From assembly GCF_030409325.1 (NCBI RefSeq), contig NZ_JAUFPR010000001.1, positions 558,001 through 622,000 of the forward strand: 64,000 nucleotides of DNA, given 5' to 3'. The translations under genes and the position numbers were made by a program. The notes beneath the pieces were generated by a model. It made no database searches. It was not told where the DNA came from and was given only the letters and a program-made list of their open reading frames with translations. This document shows positions 42,228 through 50,643 of this stretch, one piece after another. Within the stretch, counting starts at the first letter, position 1, and the number at the start of each line of letters is the position of its first letter. Source of the DNA: Mucilaginibacter aquaedulcis (GTDB taxonomy: Bacteria; Bacteroidota; Bacteroidia; Sphingobacteriales; Sphingobacteriaceae).

Positions 42228-42272
42228 CCTCTTTATGGTGTATTAACAGTTTCTTAAATTATTATTTAATGC

Positions 42273-42470
42273 TTAATCATTCCACAAATAATTATTGTGA
42301 AGCGACTGAGCCAGTTTATTTCTCATAAAGAAATCTTCTTTCTGAAGGCATTCATTAGTATGGATGTCTTCATCTGCGTTTACTCTTATTACGCTGCCTG
42401 CTACCTGTTCAATGATGCTTGATAGGGTGTGTACTTCGCTGTCTGGGATCTGAATTGTTAATATTGCCAT
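42273..42470 (-). CDS. Small hypothetical protein (65 aa)
   Basis: Begins MAILTIQIPDSEVHTLSSIIEQVAGSVIRV and continues in a polar segment with EDFFMRNKLAQSLHNNYLWND. The N-terminal part could form a beta-alpha unit like that of antitoxin-type small proteins, but no toxin gene is adjacent. The ATG at 42470 is used. A TATTTTTG box lies 30 bases upstream. Function unknown. Confidence 0.65.
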   Translation of the reverse strand: MAILTIQIPDSEVHTLSSIIEQVAGSVIRVNADEDIHTNECLQKEDFFMRNKLAQSLHNNYLWND

Positions 42471-42499
42471 AGTGGTAGATGTTATTGATGATGATAATT

Positions 42500-42507
42500 C
42501 AAAAATA
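42500..42507 (-). promoter_or_regulatory. Putative -7 box for 65-aa protein
   Basis: TATTTTTG on the minus strand matches TAnnTTTG; a TTG lies 17 bases further upstream. Confidence 0.45.
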
Positions 42508-42666
42508 TGCAATTACGATTAGTACAATGTTTTAAAAAAGTAAAATTCAGACTTATGAAACATTATATTTTTGCGTTTTTTGCATTTATAAATCTTAAAC
42601 GCACTATGTATAACCTGTATTATTAACAGTGTTTAGTTGTTACACTTCTTTAACAAACTTTAACAA

Positions 42667-43536
42667 TTATGGCTGTTTACTGCTCCGGGTTACCAATACC
42701 CAATCAACAAATACTTTAGCGTTACCAGCCTTTATCTTGTTTACGGTACTTTCCGCTATTCCAAAGTATGGATCTTTGATCTTATTATATCCGCCAGGGT
42801 ATCCTCCGCCTAAAGCAAAATTAAGGATGATGAACTTTTTATTATCAAATGCCCAGCGGCCATATTTTTCAACCATAGGTTTGGTTACGGTGTAGGTTAC
42901 CTTGCCGTCAACCTTAAAAATTAAACTGGTTGGGCTCCAGTCAACCGTGTAAACTTGCCATTGGGTAACATCAATACCCGCGGCAAAATGCGCCCGGTAC
43001 ACAAGCGGCGTGTCGCCAAAATAGTTTGGCCCATGCAGGGCATGGCTTACCCAGCTCGAGTCGCCAATGGTTTCCATTATATCTATTTCGCCGCAATCGG
43101 GCCAATTACCATTGCCCAGCGCCCAAAACGCGGGCCACAAACCGGCACCGGCGGCCATTTTCATACGTGCCGAAGCACTGCCATAAGTAAACTCCATTTT
43201 GGCGCGGGTATTTATCCTGCCCGAAATAAAATCGTACTTCTTTTGCTCCTTACTGGTAAAGCCCGGCCTGTACAGCGCCTTTAATACCAATGCTCCGTTA
43301 GTTGCCCCTTCTGCATCGCTCCCCTTAACCATATATATGGTAGCAGCCGAATCTACATAGGCCTGCTGTTCATCATTCACTGTGTTGCCGGTTATCTCTA
43401 CGTTCCACTTACTGCGGTCGAGCGTTTGCTCATTAAAATCCTCAAAAAACAGGGTATCTGTTTTAGGCCGATGCTGCGCGTTGGCATGCCCGGCCACGAG
43501 CAATGCTGCTGATAGTAATAGGAAATACGGTTTCAT
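42667..43536 (-). CDS. Secreted GH16 beta-glucanase
   Basis: 289 residues. A signal peptide (1-20, ending ANA) is followed by one GH16 jelly-roll domain: SGRINTRAKMEFTYG, GLWPAFWALG and the catalytic motif GEIDIMETIG, in which Glu150 is the nucleophile, Asp152 assists and Glu155 is the acid/base. The C-terminus has FFILNFALGGGYPGG-like YNKIKDP. The EIDIME spacing is that of laminarinases/licheninases, so it probably cuts beta-1,3- or mixed-linked glucans. It is not part of a SusC/D cluster and diverges from the metallophosphoesterase gene. Confidence 0.93.
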   Translation of the reverse strand: MKPYFLLLSAALLVAGHANAQHRPKTDTLFFEDFNEQTLDRSKWNVEITGNTVNDEQQAYVDSAATIYMVKGSDAEGATNGALVLKALYRPGFTSKEQKKYDFISGRINTRAKMEFTYGSASARMKMAAGAGLWPAFWALGNGNWPDCGEIDIMETIGDSSWVSHALHGPNYFGDTPLVYRAHFAAGIDVTQWQVYTVDWSPTSLIFKVDGKVTYTVTKPMVEKYGRWAFDNKKFIILNFALGGGYPGGYNKIKDPYFGIAESTVNKIKAGNAKVFVDWVLVTRSSKQP

Positions 43537-43650
43537 GGTATGGTTTATAGGTCACTAAAATAATGATTTATGTTTAATACATTTCCGTCCTCTAATTTTT
43601 ACATTTATATTACTGCAGCTTTCATAAATTGCAGACTTATACATCATTAT

Positions 43651-44904
43651 ATGCACAACAGCGGCTTTTTCAAGGTATTTTTAATCATATCGGCAATTAG
43701 TTTATTGTTTGACTGGTATGTATTTTCAGGTCTGAAAACATTAAGTTCCGATTGGCCATCGCAGTTGTGGCGTAACGTCATGCTGTTTGGCTACCTCTTG
43801 GTATCCGTTGGTGTTGTCGCTTTATTCCTGGTAGGTTTTGGCAGCTTTAGTACAGGCACAGGTATGCGGCCATTTCATGAATGGGTGCTAAGCCTTTTCC
43901 TTACCTTTTTTATTACCAAGCTGTTCTTTGTGATCATTTTATCGCTCGGCGATCTGGGCAGGTTTGTGGTAGGTATGTTTAATATGGCCAGCGGTACCAA
44001 GAGCCAGCCCGCGTTTCCGGCACGCCGCAAGTTTATCAGTGAGATAGCTATCCTGGTGGCCTCGGTTCCGTTCACCTCCTTGTTTTATGCCATGATCAAG
44101 GGCAAATATGCTTACAAGCTGCATACCAAAACCATATACTTTAATGATCTGCCCGATGCGTTTGACGGGTTTACCATTACCCAGCTGTCAGATATCCACT
44201 CGGGCAGTTTTGATAATACCGAAGCCATGCAGCGCGGTATAGATATGGCCAAGGCTCAAAAAAGCGATCTGTTTGTTTTTACCGGCGACCTGGTTAATAA
44301 CGTTGCCACTGAAATTGAGCCTTATATTAACCGCTTTAAACAAATTAAGGCCCCATATGGGCAGTTCTCGATATTAGGCAACCATGACTATGGCGATTAT
44401 ATAAAATGGAACAGCGAACAAGAAAAAGCAGCCAACCTTGAACTATTAAAACAACACCATAAAGCGCTTGACTACCGACTGCTGCTTGATGAAAATGTAA
44501 CCATCGAAAAAAACGGTCAAAAAATAGCACTCATAGGCGTTCAAAACTGGGGGCGCGGCTTTATACAGGTTGGCAATCTGAACAAGGCCCTGGAAGGTGT
44601 GCCTAAAGATGCTTTCAAGATACTGCTCTCGCACGACCCAACCCACTGGGAAGAACAAGTGCGTTATCATGACACCACCGTACACCTTACCTTATCGGGC
44701 CACACACATGGTGCCCAGTTTGGTGTGGAAGCCGCTGGTATTAAATGGAGCCCGGTAAAATACCGCTACCTGGATTGGGCGGGTCTTGTTAATGAAAAGA
44801 ACCGCTACCTGTATGTAAACCGGGGCTTTGGCTTCCTGGCATTTTCGGGCCGTTTGGGCATATGGCCCGAGATAACGGTAATTACGCTTAAGAAAAAGGC
44901 TTAA
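43651..44904 (+). CDS. Membrane metallophosphoesterase
   Basis: 417 residues. Four N-terminal membrane segments (about 5-25, 38-62, 80-105, 130-150) precede a calcineurin-like phosphoesterase domain: LSDIHSGS, FTGDLVNN, ILGNHDYGDY, LSHDPTHW and LSGHTHGAQFG provide all metal-binding Asp, Asn and His residues. Related YkuE-like enzymes act on UDP-sugars or lipid intermediates at the envelope, but the substrate is unknown here. I use the ATG at 43651 before the first membrane helix; a longer form from 43570 is possible. Confidence 0.9.
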   Translation: MHNSGFFKVFLIISAISLLFDWYVFSGLKTLSSDWPSQLWRNVMLFGYLLVSVGVVALFLVGFGSFSTGTGMRPFHEWVLSLFLTFFITKLFFVIILSLGDLGRFVVGMFNMASGTKSQPAFPARRKFISEIAILVASVPFTSLFYAMIKGKYAYKLHTKTIYFNDLPDAFDGFTITQLSDIHSGSFDNTEAMQRGIDMAKAQKSDLFVFTGDLVNNVATEIEPYINRFKQIKAPYGQFSILGNHDYGDYIKWNSEQEKAANLELLKQHHKALDYRLLLDENVTIEKNGQKIALIGVQNWGRGFIQVGNLNKALEGVPKDAFKILLSHDPTHWEEQVRYHDTTVHLTLSGHTHGAQFGVEAAGIKWSPVKYRYLDWAGLVNEKNRYLYVNRGFGFLAFSGRLGIWPEITVITLKKKA

Positions 44905-45002
44905 AAAGTATCAGACGCCGGATATTGATTTTTTGGCAGGATTTTTATGCCTGTTAGGTGTTGAACTTACATAGTTTATACATCAACCTTAAATATCAAG
45001 AC

Positions 45003-45218
45003 ATGGCATCTCGTGAAATAAAAAAAGCAGACAACCCGAATCCTGATGTACAAACCGGACATGGCAATGCCTGGGAAGTAATGAAACCATTTGTTCATTT
45101 CGGGATAAAAGCAACCGGACTGATAGCCACTACGCTGATAAATGTTATAAAAAACATTCCCAAACCCGAAACTAAAAGTACACCGCACCGTAAAAACGAC
45201 CGGATCATCAAAATATAA
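45003..45218 (+). CDS. Small hypothetical protein (71 aa)
   Basis: A polar N-terminus (SREIKKADNPNPDVQTGHGNAW) is followed by a moderately hydrophobic helix (FVHFGIKATGLIATTLINVIKN) and a basic tail (KPETKSTPHRKNDRIIK). It may be a small membrane-associated protein. No family recognised. A large dyad hairpin follows 32 bases after the stop. Confidence 0.6.
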   Translation: MASREIKKADNPNPDVQTGHGNAWEVMKPFVHFGIKATGLIATTLINVIKNIPKPETKSTPHRKNDRIIKI

Positions 45219-45250
45219 ACGATTGATGCGCCGATACTATAACCAGTAGC

Positions 45251-45303
45251 AATCCGTGAAAACACTGTTTTTACACATTAAAAATACAGTGTTTTCACGG
45301 ATT
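45251..45303. terminator. Perfect 18-bp stem hairpin
   Basis: AATCCGTGAAAACACTGT (45251-45268) and its exact complement (45286-45303) enclose a 17-base loop. It lies between two co-directed genes and has no U-tract after the right arm on the plus strand. It could be a terminator, an operator for the next gene, or a mobile hairpin. Confidence 0.6.
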
Positions 45304-45356
45304 GACGTGTTGGTATATATTGCTGACTTTGGCCGTGAATCCCTGATATATTGACT

Positions 45357-45647
45357 ATGCCCTTACGAATAACAGGAGTAAACACCAATAATGGTGAATA
45401 CGATAACCCATACCTGGCCATTAATTCATTAGTATGGATTGATGACCATACCCAAAACCGTGGTATTACCACCCGTGATGTGCTTTTTGACTGGATAAAC
45501 GACAATGGCACCGCCTACGTTTTGGATGAAGAAGGAAATAAAGCCAAACTGCTTACCGCAACTACAAAAAACGGCTATAAATACGTTAAAACGGCGTTTG
45601 ATGAAACCAAGCCCGACAAATTATTAAACCTGCTGATGTTAGGATAA
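45357..45647 (+). CDS. DUF3892 protein
   Basis: 96 residues. PLRITGVNTNNGEYDNPYLAINSLVWIDDHTQNRGITTRDVLFDWI, then GTAYVLDEEGNKAKLLTATTKNGYKYVKTAFDETKPDKLLNL, match DUF3892 from end to end. These are small cytoplasmic proteins of unknown function found in many phyla. The ATG at 45357 is used rather than a TTG two codons upstream. Confidence 0.85.
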   Translation: MPLRITGVNTNNGEYDNPYLAINSLVWIDDHTQNRGITTRDVLFDWINDNGTAYVLDEEGNKAKLLTATTKNGYKYVKTAFDETKPDKLLNLLMLG

Positions 45648-45906
45648 ATTAAGAAACCAAAACCTTATCTGCTTGCACCTGTCATAATTTGATGGGTGTT
45701 TGTTTTTATACCTTTTGTACCCCCGTTTGCCATCTGCTCTGATTGGCTTATTACTTTTTTACAGATCTTCATTATAATTTACACCCGGTTGATGTTATCG
45801 GCGCTTTTGCCGGTTGCTTTTCATGCCTGCTCTACTTGCTTTTTTAATATTTTCCTAATCCACTCTTACACATCTAAAATATACGTTTAAACACTAATAT
45901 TATAGT

Positions 45907-45953
45907 TTTGTTGAATTAAATTCATTTATTAAATTTTATTTTGAATTTAATTC
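45907..45953 (+). promoter_or_regulatory. Promoter and twin operators of the Lrp/EamA operon
   Basis: Two near-identical palindromes, GAATTAAATTC (45913-45923) and GAATTTAATTC (45943-45953), are centred exactly 30 bases (about three helical turns) apart. They flank a possible -7 box TAAATTTT (45930-45937) that lies 19 bases after TTTG (45907-45910). This is the spacing expected for autoregulation by an Lrp-type octamer or dimer. The rest of the 328-base gap (45648-45906) shows nothing definite. Confidence 0.65.
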
Positions 45954-45975
45954 ACAAAAAAGCTAATATTACAGT

Positions 45976-46455
45976 ATGATAAATGAAGCAGAAATAGTTT
46001 TAGATAAAATTGACCTTCATATTTTGCGCCTGATGCAGGAGAACGCCCGCATATCAAACGCCGATCTTGCACGCGAACTTGGCATGGCACCCTCGGGCAT
46101 ATTGGAACGTGTAAAAAAACTGGAGCAAAAAAAGGTGATCCAACAATATACTACCCGAATAAATCCGGTTGCATTACAGCAAAAATTACTGGCATTTGTA
46201 TTCATGAAAGCATCTGACGGACCGGGCAGCAGCAATGCCACCATTGAGCTGGCCAAAATACCCGAAGTGCAGGAAGTACATCATGTAGCCGGCGATGATT
46301 GTTACCTGGTTAAGGTACGCACCTATGACTCGGCTTCCTTAATGCACATTATGCGTACCCAGTTTAGCAAAATACCCAATATTTTAAGCACACGCACCAC
46401 TATTGTGCTTGAAACCGTGAAAGAACAACAACAATTGGTTATACCCGAAAAATAA
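45976..46455 (+). CDS. Lrp/AsnC family transcriptional regulator
   Basis: 159 residues. The winged helix-turn-helix is at 10-60 (LDKIDLHILRLMQENARISNADLARELGMAPSGILERVKKLEQKKVIQQYTTRI). The RAM/ligand-binding domain is at 70-150 (LAFVFMKAS, IPEVQEVHHVAGDDCYLVKVRTYDSASLMHIM, LSTRTTIVLETVKE). It probably senses an amino acid and controls the exporter gene that follows 8 bases downstream, and itself through the twin operators upstream. Confidence 0.93.
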   Translation: MINEAEIVLDKIDLHILRLMQENARISNADLARELGMAPSGILERVKKLEQKKVIQQYTTRINPVALQQKLLAFVFMKASDGPGSSNATIELAKIPEVQEVHHVAGDDCYLVKVRTYDSASLMHIMRTQFSKIPNILSTRTTIVLETVKEQQQLVIPEK

Positions 46456-46463
46456 ATATCATC

Positions 46464-47426
46464 ATGACCTTAACTCCACAAAAATCCGCATCGCCCCTGT
46501 TAGTGATCATAGCTTTTGCTATTGTTTACCTGGTTTGGGGTTCTACCTACTTTTTTATAAAAATAGCAGTGGTTGGTTTTCCGCCGCTTTTGCTGGGTGC
46601 CCTGCGCTTTATTACAGCAGGCATTTTATTATTGATATGGTGTACTATTAAAGGCGAAAAGATTTTTGTTAAGCGTAACATGATTCATGCCGCGGCCAGC
46701 GGTTTCTTTCTACTGGTTATCGGCAACGGTGCCGTGATCTGGGCCGAACAAACATTGCCAAGCGCCATGGTGGCTATCATGGTGTCATCTCCCCCAATAT
46801 GGTTTGTACTGCTCGACAGGCAAAACTGGAGCGTAAACTTTAAAAGCACGTCAACACTGGTTGGTTTACTAATCGGTTTTATAGGGGTGATATTATTATT
46901 CAGCGAACAATTACAGGGATTGTTTGGCCCATCAACAGGCAATTCAAAGCTGCCGGGTATGTTGCTATTGCTGGTAGGTTCCATTTCATGGGCCGGAGGT
47001 TCCTTGTATTCCAAATACTTTAACACCCAAGGTTCGGCACCTGTAAATACGGCCTGGCAAATGCTGGCAGCCGGTTTTATCTTCCTGCCATCAAGCTTTT
47101 TGCACCACGAAGTACAGAGCCTGCAATGGCAAAATATCCCTGCCAGCAGCTGGTATGCCTTGTTTTACCTCATCATTTTTGGATCAATAGCCGCCTTTAG
47201 CGCCTATGTATGGCTGCTGCAGGTTCGCCCGGCAACGCAGGTAAGTACCTATGCCTATGTAAACCCGGTTATAGCAGTTATTCTGGGCGTATTGTTTGCC
47301 GCTGAGCATATTACCCTTTTACAAGTAGGCGGCCTTGTTATCATATTAGGCAGCGTACTCCTGATAAACCTAAGCAAATACCGTAAGGAAAGACAAGCTA
47401 AAATGGCATTGGCTGCAACGGAATAA
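46464..47426 (+). CDS. EamA/DMT family exporter
   Basis: 320 residues with ten membrane segments in two EamA repeats (about 12-145 and 160-300). WGSTYFFIKIAVVGFPPLLLGALRFITAGILLL is the first-repeat signature; AFSAYVWLLQVRPATQVSTYAYVNPVIAVILGVLFAAEHIT is the second. Drug/metabolite transporters of this type export amino acids or metabolites. Pairing with an Lrp-type regulator points to amino acid efflux, an inference. It begins 8 bases after the regulator gene. Confidence 0.92.
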   Translation: MTLTPQKSASPLLVIIAFAIVYLVWGSTYFFIKIAVVGFPPLLLGALRFITAGILLLIWCTIKGEKIFVKRNMIHAAASGFFLLVIGNGAVIWAEQTLPSAMVAIMVSSPPIWFVLLDRQNWSVNFKSTSTLVGLLIGFIGVILLFSEQLQGLFGPSTGNSKLPGMLLLLVGSISWAGGSLYSKYFNTQGSAPVNTAWQMLAAGFIFLPSSFLHHEVQSLQWQNIPASSWYALFYLIIFGSIAAFSAYVWLLQVRPATQVSTYAYVNPVIAVILGVLFAAEHITLLQVGGLVIILGSVLLINLSKYRKERQAKMALAATE

Positions 47427-47494
47427 GGTGTCTTGACTGCGAGGCACTATACAATCGATCTTGACTAAAATTCACCATTCTGAACGATAGAGTG

Positions 47495-47529
47495 AAGACT
47501 TACGAAGTTTTAAAAACTTCGTAAGTCTT
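47495..47529. terminator. Hairpin terminator between convergent genes
   Basis: A perfect 16-bp stem (AAGACTTACGAAGTTT with AAACTTCGTAAGTCTT) around TAA. It separates the EamA gene from the convergent deacetylase gene. Confidence 0.75.
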
Positions 47530-47552
47530 GCATAAGCTTAATCAACTGAAGT

Positions 47553-48473
47553 TTATTTATCTGCAGTTTTAAGTACACTGATATCTTTGGTGGCTAACAG
47601 TTGCTGATAATTAATAAGCTGGAACTTTTTACCAATCATACTTTTAAACTCGGGCGATAACAGCGCGGCCAACTCAGTTTGGCGGTGAAGGCTGGTTAGC
47701 GGCTTGCCCTCCTTACTGTTCATCATGTTGCTGTTCATATCAACCAGTACATCCATTTCAGGGCTTGGGGTGGCTACGTGCAGCACCATCAGATTAGGGC
47801 GATCAGCATCCAGTTTGGTGTTCAAATAATCCAGGAACGCCGATTTTTTGGTGGCGATAGGCTCACCCCACATTTCCTTATAGGTTTCGCCAAAGTAATT
47901 AACGCTGCTTAATATAGATATACCCAGTTTATATTTATGGGCCAGTTTTTCGGTCAATGCCCGCAATTCCGGGGTGGACAGGGCTATCCCCATATGCGGG
48001 TCAATATAGCTGATTTTTAAGCCGGAGGCCAAAGCGCGCTCAATTTGTGCCGACAGTTCTTTTTCAACCTCGTCAATCTTATACCCGCTTTTGGCAAATG
48101 CCCGTGTTGATTGCGGAAAGTACCCGTTGCTATCAACCAGGCTTGGTACAGCAGTGCGTCCCAGTACGGGACCCCAGCGGTAGTTTTTCCACTCAGATGT
48201 CAGCGTTAAATGCACTCCCACGCTTACCTGCGGATATTTTTTCAGTATCTCCACCGCTTCCTGGTACCACGGGCAGGCAAACTGCAGCGACACGGAAAAG
48301 GGCATCCCGGTTTCGGCTACCTTTTTAGCGGCCATATTAACAGAGTGGTTCATCCCGATATCATCAAGCCTGATGAGCAGTTTTGGTAGTTTATCTGAGG
48401 TTTGCGCTTTGGCCGAAGAGGTAACTATAGCCAATAAAACGAGGCATAAATAAAAGGCAGTAACTTTTTTCAT
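47553..48473 (-). CDS. Exported YdjC/ChbG-type carbohydrate deacetylase
   Basis: 306 residues with a signal peptide (1-23). The YdjC-family metal and catalytic residues are visible: Asp37-Asp38 in LLIRLDDIGMNHSVN, His88 in VSVGVHLTLTSEW, and His160 in ISYIDPHMG; VMVLHVATPSPEM-like NLMVLHVATPSPEM lies near the end. ChbG removes an acetyl group from chitooligosaccharides. The exported location here suggests action on periplasmic or external sugars. The ATG at 48473 is chosen by the signal peptide. Confidence 0.88.
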   Translation of the reverse strand: MKKVTAFYLCLVLLAIVTSSAKAQTSDKLPKLLIRLDDIGMNHSVNMAAKKVAETGMPFSVSLQFACPWYQEAVEILKKYPQVSVGVHLTLTSEWKNYRWGPVLGRTAVPSLVDSNGYFPQSTRAFAKSGYKIDEVEKELSAQIERALASGLKISYIDPHMGIALSTPELRALTEKLAHKYKLGISILSSVNYFGETYKEMWGEPIATKKSAFLDYLNTKLDADRPNLMVLHVATPSPEMDVLVDMNSNMMNSKEGKPLTSLHRQTELAALLSPEFKSMIGKKFQLINYQQLLATKDISVLKTADK

Positions 48474-48550
48474 ACATGAACTAATTTCAGGAATACGTTT
48501 TGGAAATACTTTAGGATCAATATTGTGGAGGTTAAGATAATAAATTTCGA

Positions 48551-48591
48551 AATACAAAAGGCCGGTTACACAATAACCGGCCTTTTGTATT
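48551..48591 (-). terminator. Strong hairpin terminator
   Basis: A perfect 17-18-bp stem (ATACAAAAGGCCGGTTA with TAACCGGCCTTTTGTAT) and loop CACAA. Read on the minus strand it ends the DUF2130 transcript and insulates the deacetylase gene. Confidence 0.8.
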
Positions 48592-48654
48592 AATAATTAT
48601 ACATTGATGCTTATTCGTTCTATAGGTGTTCAAAAATAAATTCACAAAAGTGTT

Positions 48655-48767
48655 GTCATTTCGACGAATAAGGTGGTATTGAGCGTAGAGTGAGGAGAAA
48701 TCTTACATAACATACATAATGATTTGCAGATCTTATAAGATTTCTCCTCGTTCCTCGTCGAAATGAC
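48655..48767. repeat. R2 inverted-repeat element (GTCATTTCGAC family)
   Basis: Left end GTCATTTCGACGAATAAGGT, right end CGTTCCTCGTCGAAATGAC. Inner arms GAGGAGAAATCTTA and TAAGATTTCTCCTCG are complementary over 13-14 bases. Together with the terminator it fills the 326-base gap; no gene was seen. Confidence 0.8.
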
Positions 48768-48799
48768 AAACTTTTTGCTTCTCCGAACACATATAGTGC

Positions 48800-50050
48800 T
48801 TACTCCAGCAGCAAAGCGTCTTCGTCGTCGGTTAGGCTAAGTTGTATGGTATCATTACCGGCAATGCCTTCAATGCTGCCTTTAATGTGGGCAGCATTTA
48901 ATAATACTTTTTCCAATTGCTTTTCGCGGGCCTTCCACATTTTTTCCATGGCATCGCGTTCTTTCTGGATAGACAGGCGCATGCTCATGTAGCCCTCGCG
49001 GATGGCTTTCCATTGTTCAGAAAATTCGCTGCTGGTTAAATAATCATATAGCAGATGCATTTTATCACCCTTATTTTCCTGAGAGCGTGCCTGGTTAGAT
49101 AGTTTGATCACTCCATCCCGCAGGATGTATGATACCGCCTTTACCTCGTCAAAACTACAGATCCAAACACCATCCTTTTCGCCAAAGCAATCCATTCCCT
49201 TAGGGTAGCATTGGGTAACAATAACGGCCACATCAACACCAACGCCGCGCATGTCTTTTTTAAGTTTCTCAATCCAGTCGGCACCAAAGGTTGCAGTGCG
49301 TTTGCTTTCATAAATAATGCGGCCGCACTCCTGGCCAAACTGGTTGCGCACGGTTTGTATACAATCGGCACCGCGCACACCTTTGCCCACTTCGCTGATC
49401 ACATCAAACGGGAAATAATTACGCAGCAGCTCTTCCAATATCAACTCCTGAGCTTCGCCCTGTAGTTGCATGGAGCCTTGTTCGGCTTTACGTTTCATCT
49501 CTTCGGCCAGTTTTTTCTGATCGTCGAGCTGTTTTTCAAGCTCCTTAACCTTGAGCTGGTATTCGGTATCCTTTATGCTGTGGCGTTCGTTTTCCTGCTT
49601 GCGTATCTGCTCGCTCAGTTCGTTGCGCTGCTCCTGTAGTTTGCGCTGCAGGGCCAGTTCCATTTCTTCTTCTTTCTGATGCAGTAACTTTTCGCGCTGT
49701 AAAAACTCCAGCTCTTTCTGGCGCGAAAGTTTTAGTTTTTCCTCACTTTCCTGTGCCGATGTTTTAAGCATCAGCAACTGGTTTTCAAAATCCTCGCTGA
49801 TCGATTTGCGCAGGTTTTGCTCCATGGCCTGCTGCAACTGCTTTTTTTCGTCGGTTAAGCGTTGCTCAAAAGCTTCCTTCTGCTGGCGCTCCTTAGTTAA
49901 AAATTCCTCATCCTTTTTACGATATTCCTCCTCCTTTTGGCGGGTATAATCCTGCATTTTAACCCGGAGTTCCTTTTTGTACTCCTCGGCCATCACCTCC
50001 TCTATCGGAAAACCAAAACCACAACTTGGGCACTTAACTTCTGTAGCCAT
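48800..50050 (-). CDS. DUF2130 protein: coiled coil plus PD-(D/E)xK nuclease-like domain
   Basis: 416 residues. The N-terminus has one CPSCG motif (residues 6-10). A long Glu/Gln/Lys coiled coil (about 25-210) follows, then a domain with GVRGADCIQTVRNQFGQECGRIIYESKRTATFGADWIEKL. In this domain Asp and the E-S-K triplet fit a PD-(D/E)xK nuclease fold; VAVIVTQCYP and GVWICSFDEV complete it. A second helical region (MRLSIQKERDAMEKMWKAREKQLEKVL) ends the protein. It might bind or cut DNA like RmuC-type proteins. It is unpaired with restriction genes. The ATG at 50050 avoids an unsupported 32-codon extension. Confidence 0.85.
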   Translation of the reverse strand: MATEVKCPSCGFGFPIEEVMAEEYKKELRVKMQDYTRQKEEEYRKKDEEFLTKERQQKEAFEQRLTDEKKQLQQAMEQNLRKSISEDFENQLLMLKTSAQESEEKLKLSRQKELEFLQREKLLHQKEEEMELALQRKLQEQRNELSEQIRKQENERHSIKDTEYQLKVKELEKQLDDQKKLAEEMKRKAEQGSMQLQGEAQELILEELLRNYFPFDVISEVGKGVRGADCIQTVRNQFGQECGRIIYESKRTATFGADWIEKLKKDMRGVGVDVAVIVTQCYPKGMDCFGEKDGVWICSFDEVKAVSYILRDGVIKLSNQARSQENKGDKMHLLYDYLTSSEFSEQWKAIREGYMSMRLSIQKERDAMEKMWKAREKQLEKVLLNAAHIKGSIEGIAGNDTIQLSLTDDEDALLLE

Positions 50051-50085
50051 AATGTAAAATATTGCGAAAAAATAGTTCCGCTGAC

Positions 50086-50093
50086 CAAATATA
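50086..50093 (-). promoter_or_regulatory. Putative -7 box for DUF2130 gene
   Basis: TATATTTG on the minus strand, an exact TAnnTTTG match 36 bases upstream of the ATG. Confidence 0.4.
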
Positions 50094-50168
50094 GCTAAAT
50101 TACTTAGTGTGTATAATACTATAACCCGCAAGGTTGCAGTTATCAATTATATTAGCTAAATTTAATCA

Positions 50169-50564
50169 ATGCAAATTTTACAAATAGGTAAAGCGCTCTG
50201 GAGTTACGATTACGAAATTGCAGGCTATACATTGGCTGATGGAGCGGGTACCCTATTTTCGCTCACTCCACCCCCTCACCACCGCGAAGGCGAAATTATA
50301 TTAACAAGCGATAGCCTGGTTATCGACGGCTACAACTATCTTCATATTCCGCTTGAAAAACTGGAACAGGTATATCTTGGCTTTGATGATATATATAAAA
50401 GATCATTCGTAAAAAATTACGGTATGTTTTGCCAGCCTTTAAGGCTCAGGTATAAAACCAAGGAAGGTTCAAACACCATATATCTTATTGTTGATCATAA
50501 ATTTTTCAGCACCAGCAATCAGCTATGGTTTGACACCCTAAAACAACTCCTGGCCGACGAATAA
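50169..50564 (+). CDS. Hypothetical protein, beta-rich
   Basis: 131 residues without signal peptide or membrane helix. Alternating strands (GEIILTSDSLVIDGYNYLHIPLEKLEQVYLGFDD, PLRLRYKTKEGSNTIYLIVDHK) and a final helix (NQLWFDTLKQLL) look like a PH-like or bPH fold. This is a guess from pattern only. It is divergent from the DUF2130 gene, 119 bases apart. Confidence 0.65.
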   Translation: MQILQIGKALWSYDYEIAGYTLADGAGTLFSLTPPPHHREGEIILTSDSLVIDGYNYLHIPLEKLEQVYLGFDDIYKRSFVKNYGMFCQPLRLRYKTKEGSNTIYLIVDHKFFSTSNQLWFDTLKQLLADE

Positions 50565-50587
50565 AATATTTAAGCCACATTAAAAAC

Positions 50588-50621
50588 AAACGGCGTGCCC
50601 ATTTACATGAGCACGCCGTTT
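50588..50621. terminator. Hairpin terminator between convergent genes
   Basis: An 11-bp stem (AAACGGCGTGC / GCACGCCGTTT) with a 12-base loop, followed by T's on the plus strand and preceded by A's for the minus strand. Confidence 0.8.
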
Positions 50622-50643
50622 TGCGTATATATGTTAATAGTAA

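Noticed and set aside
42667..43536. Polysaccharide utilisation locus around GH16 and GH78
   Set aside because: The two enzymes are 3.6 kb apart with unrelated genes between, and no SusC/SusD pair or hybrid regulator is adjacent.
45696..45890. A 64-codon hydrophobic frame upstream of the Lrp gene
   Set aside because: AT-rich, Phe/Ile/Cys-heavy chance frame overlapping the regulatory region, with no start context or motif.
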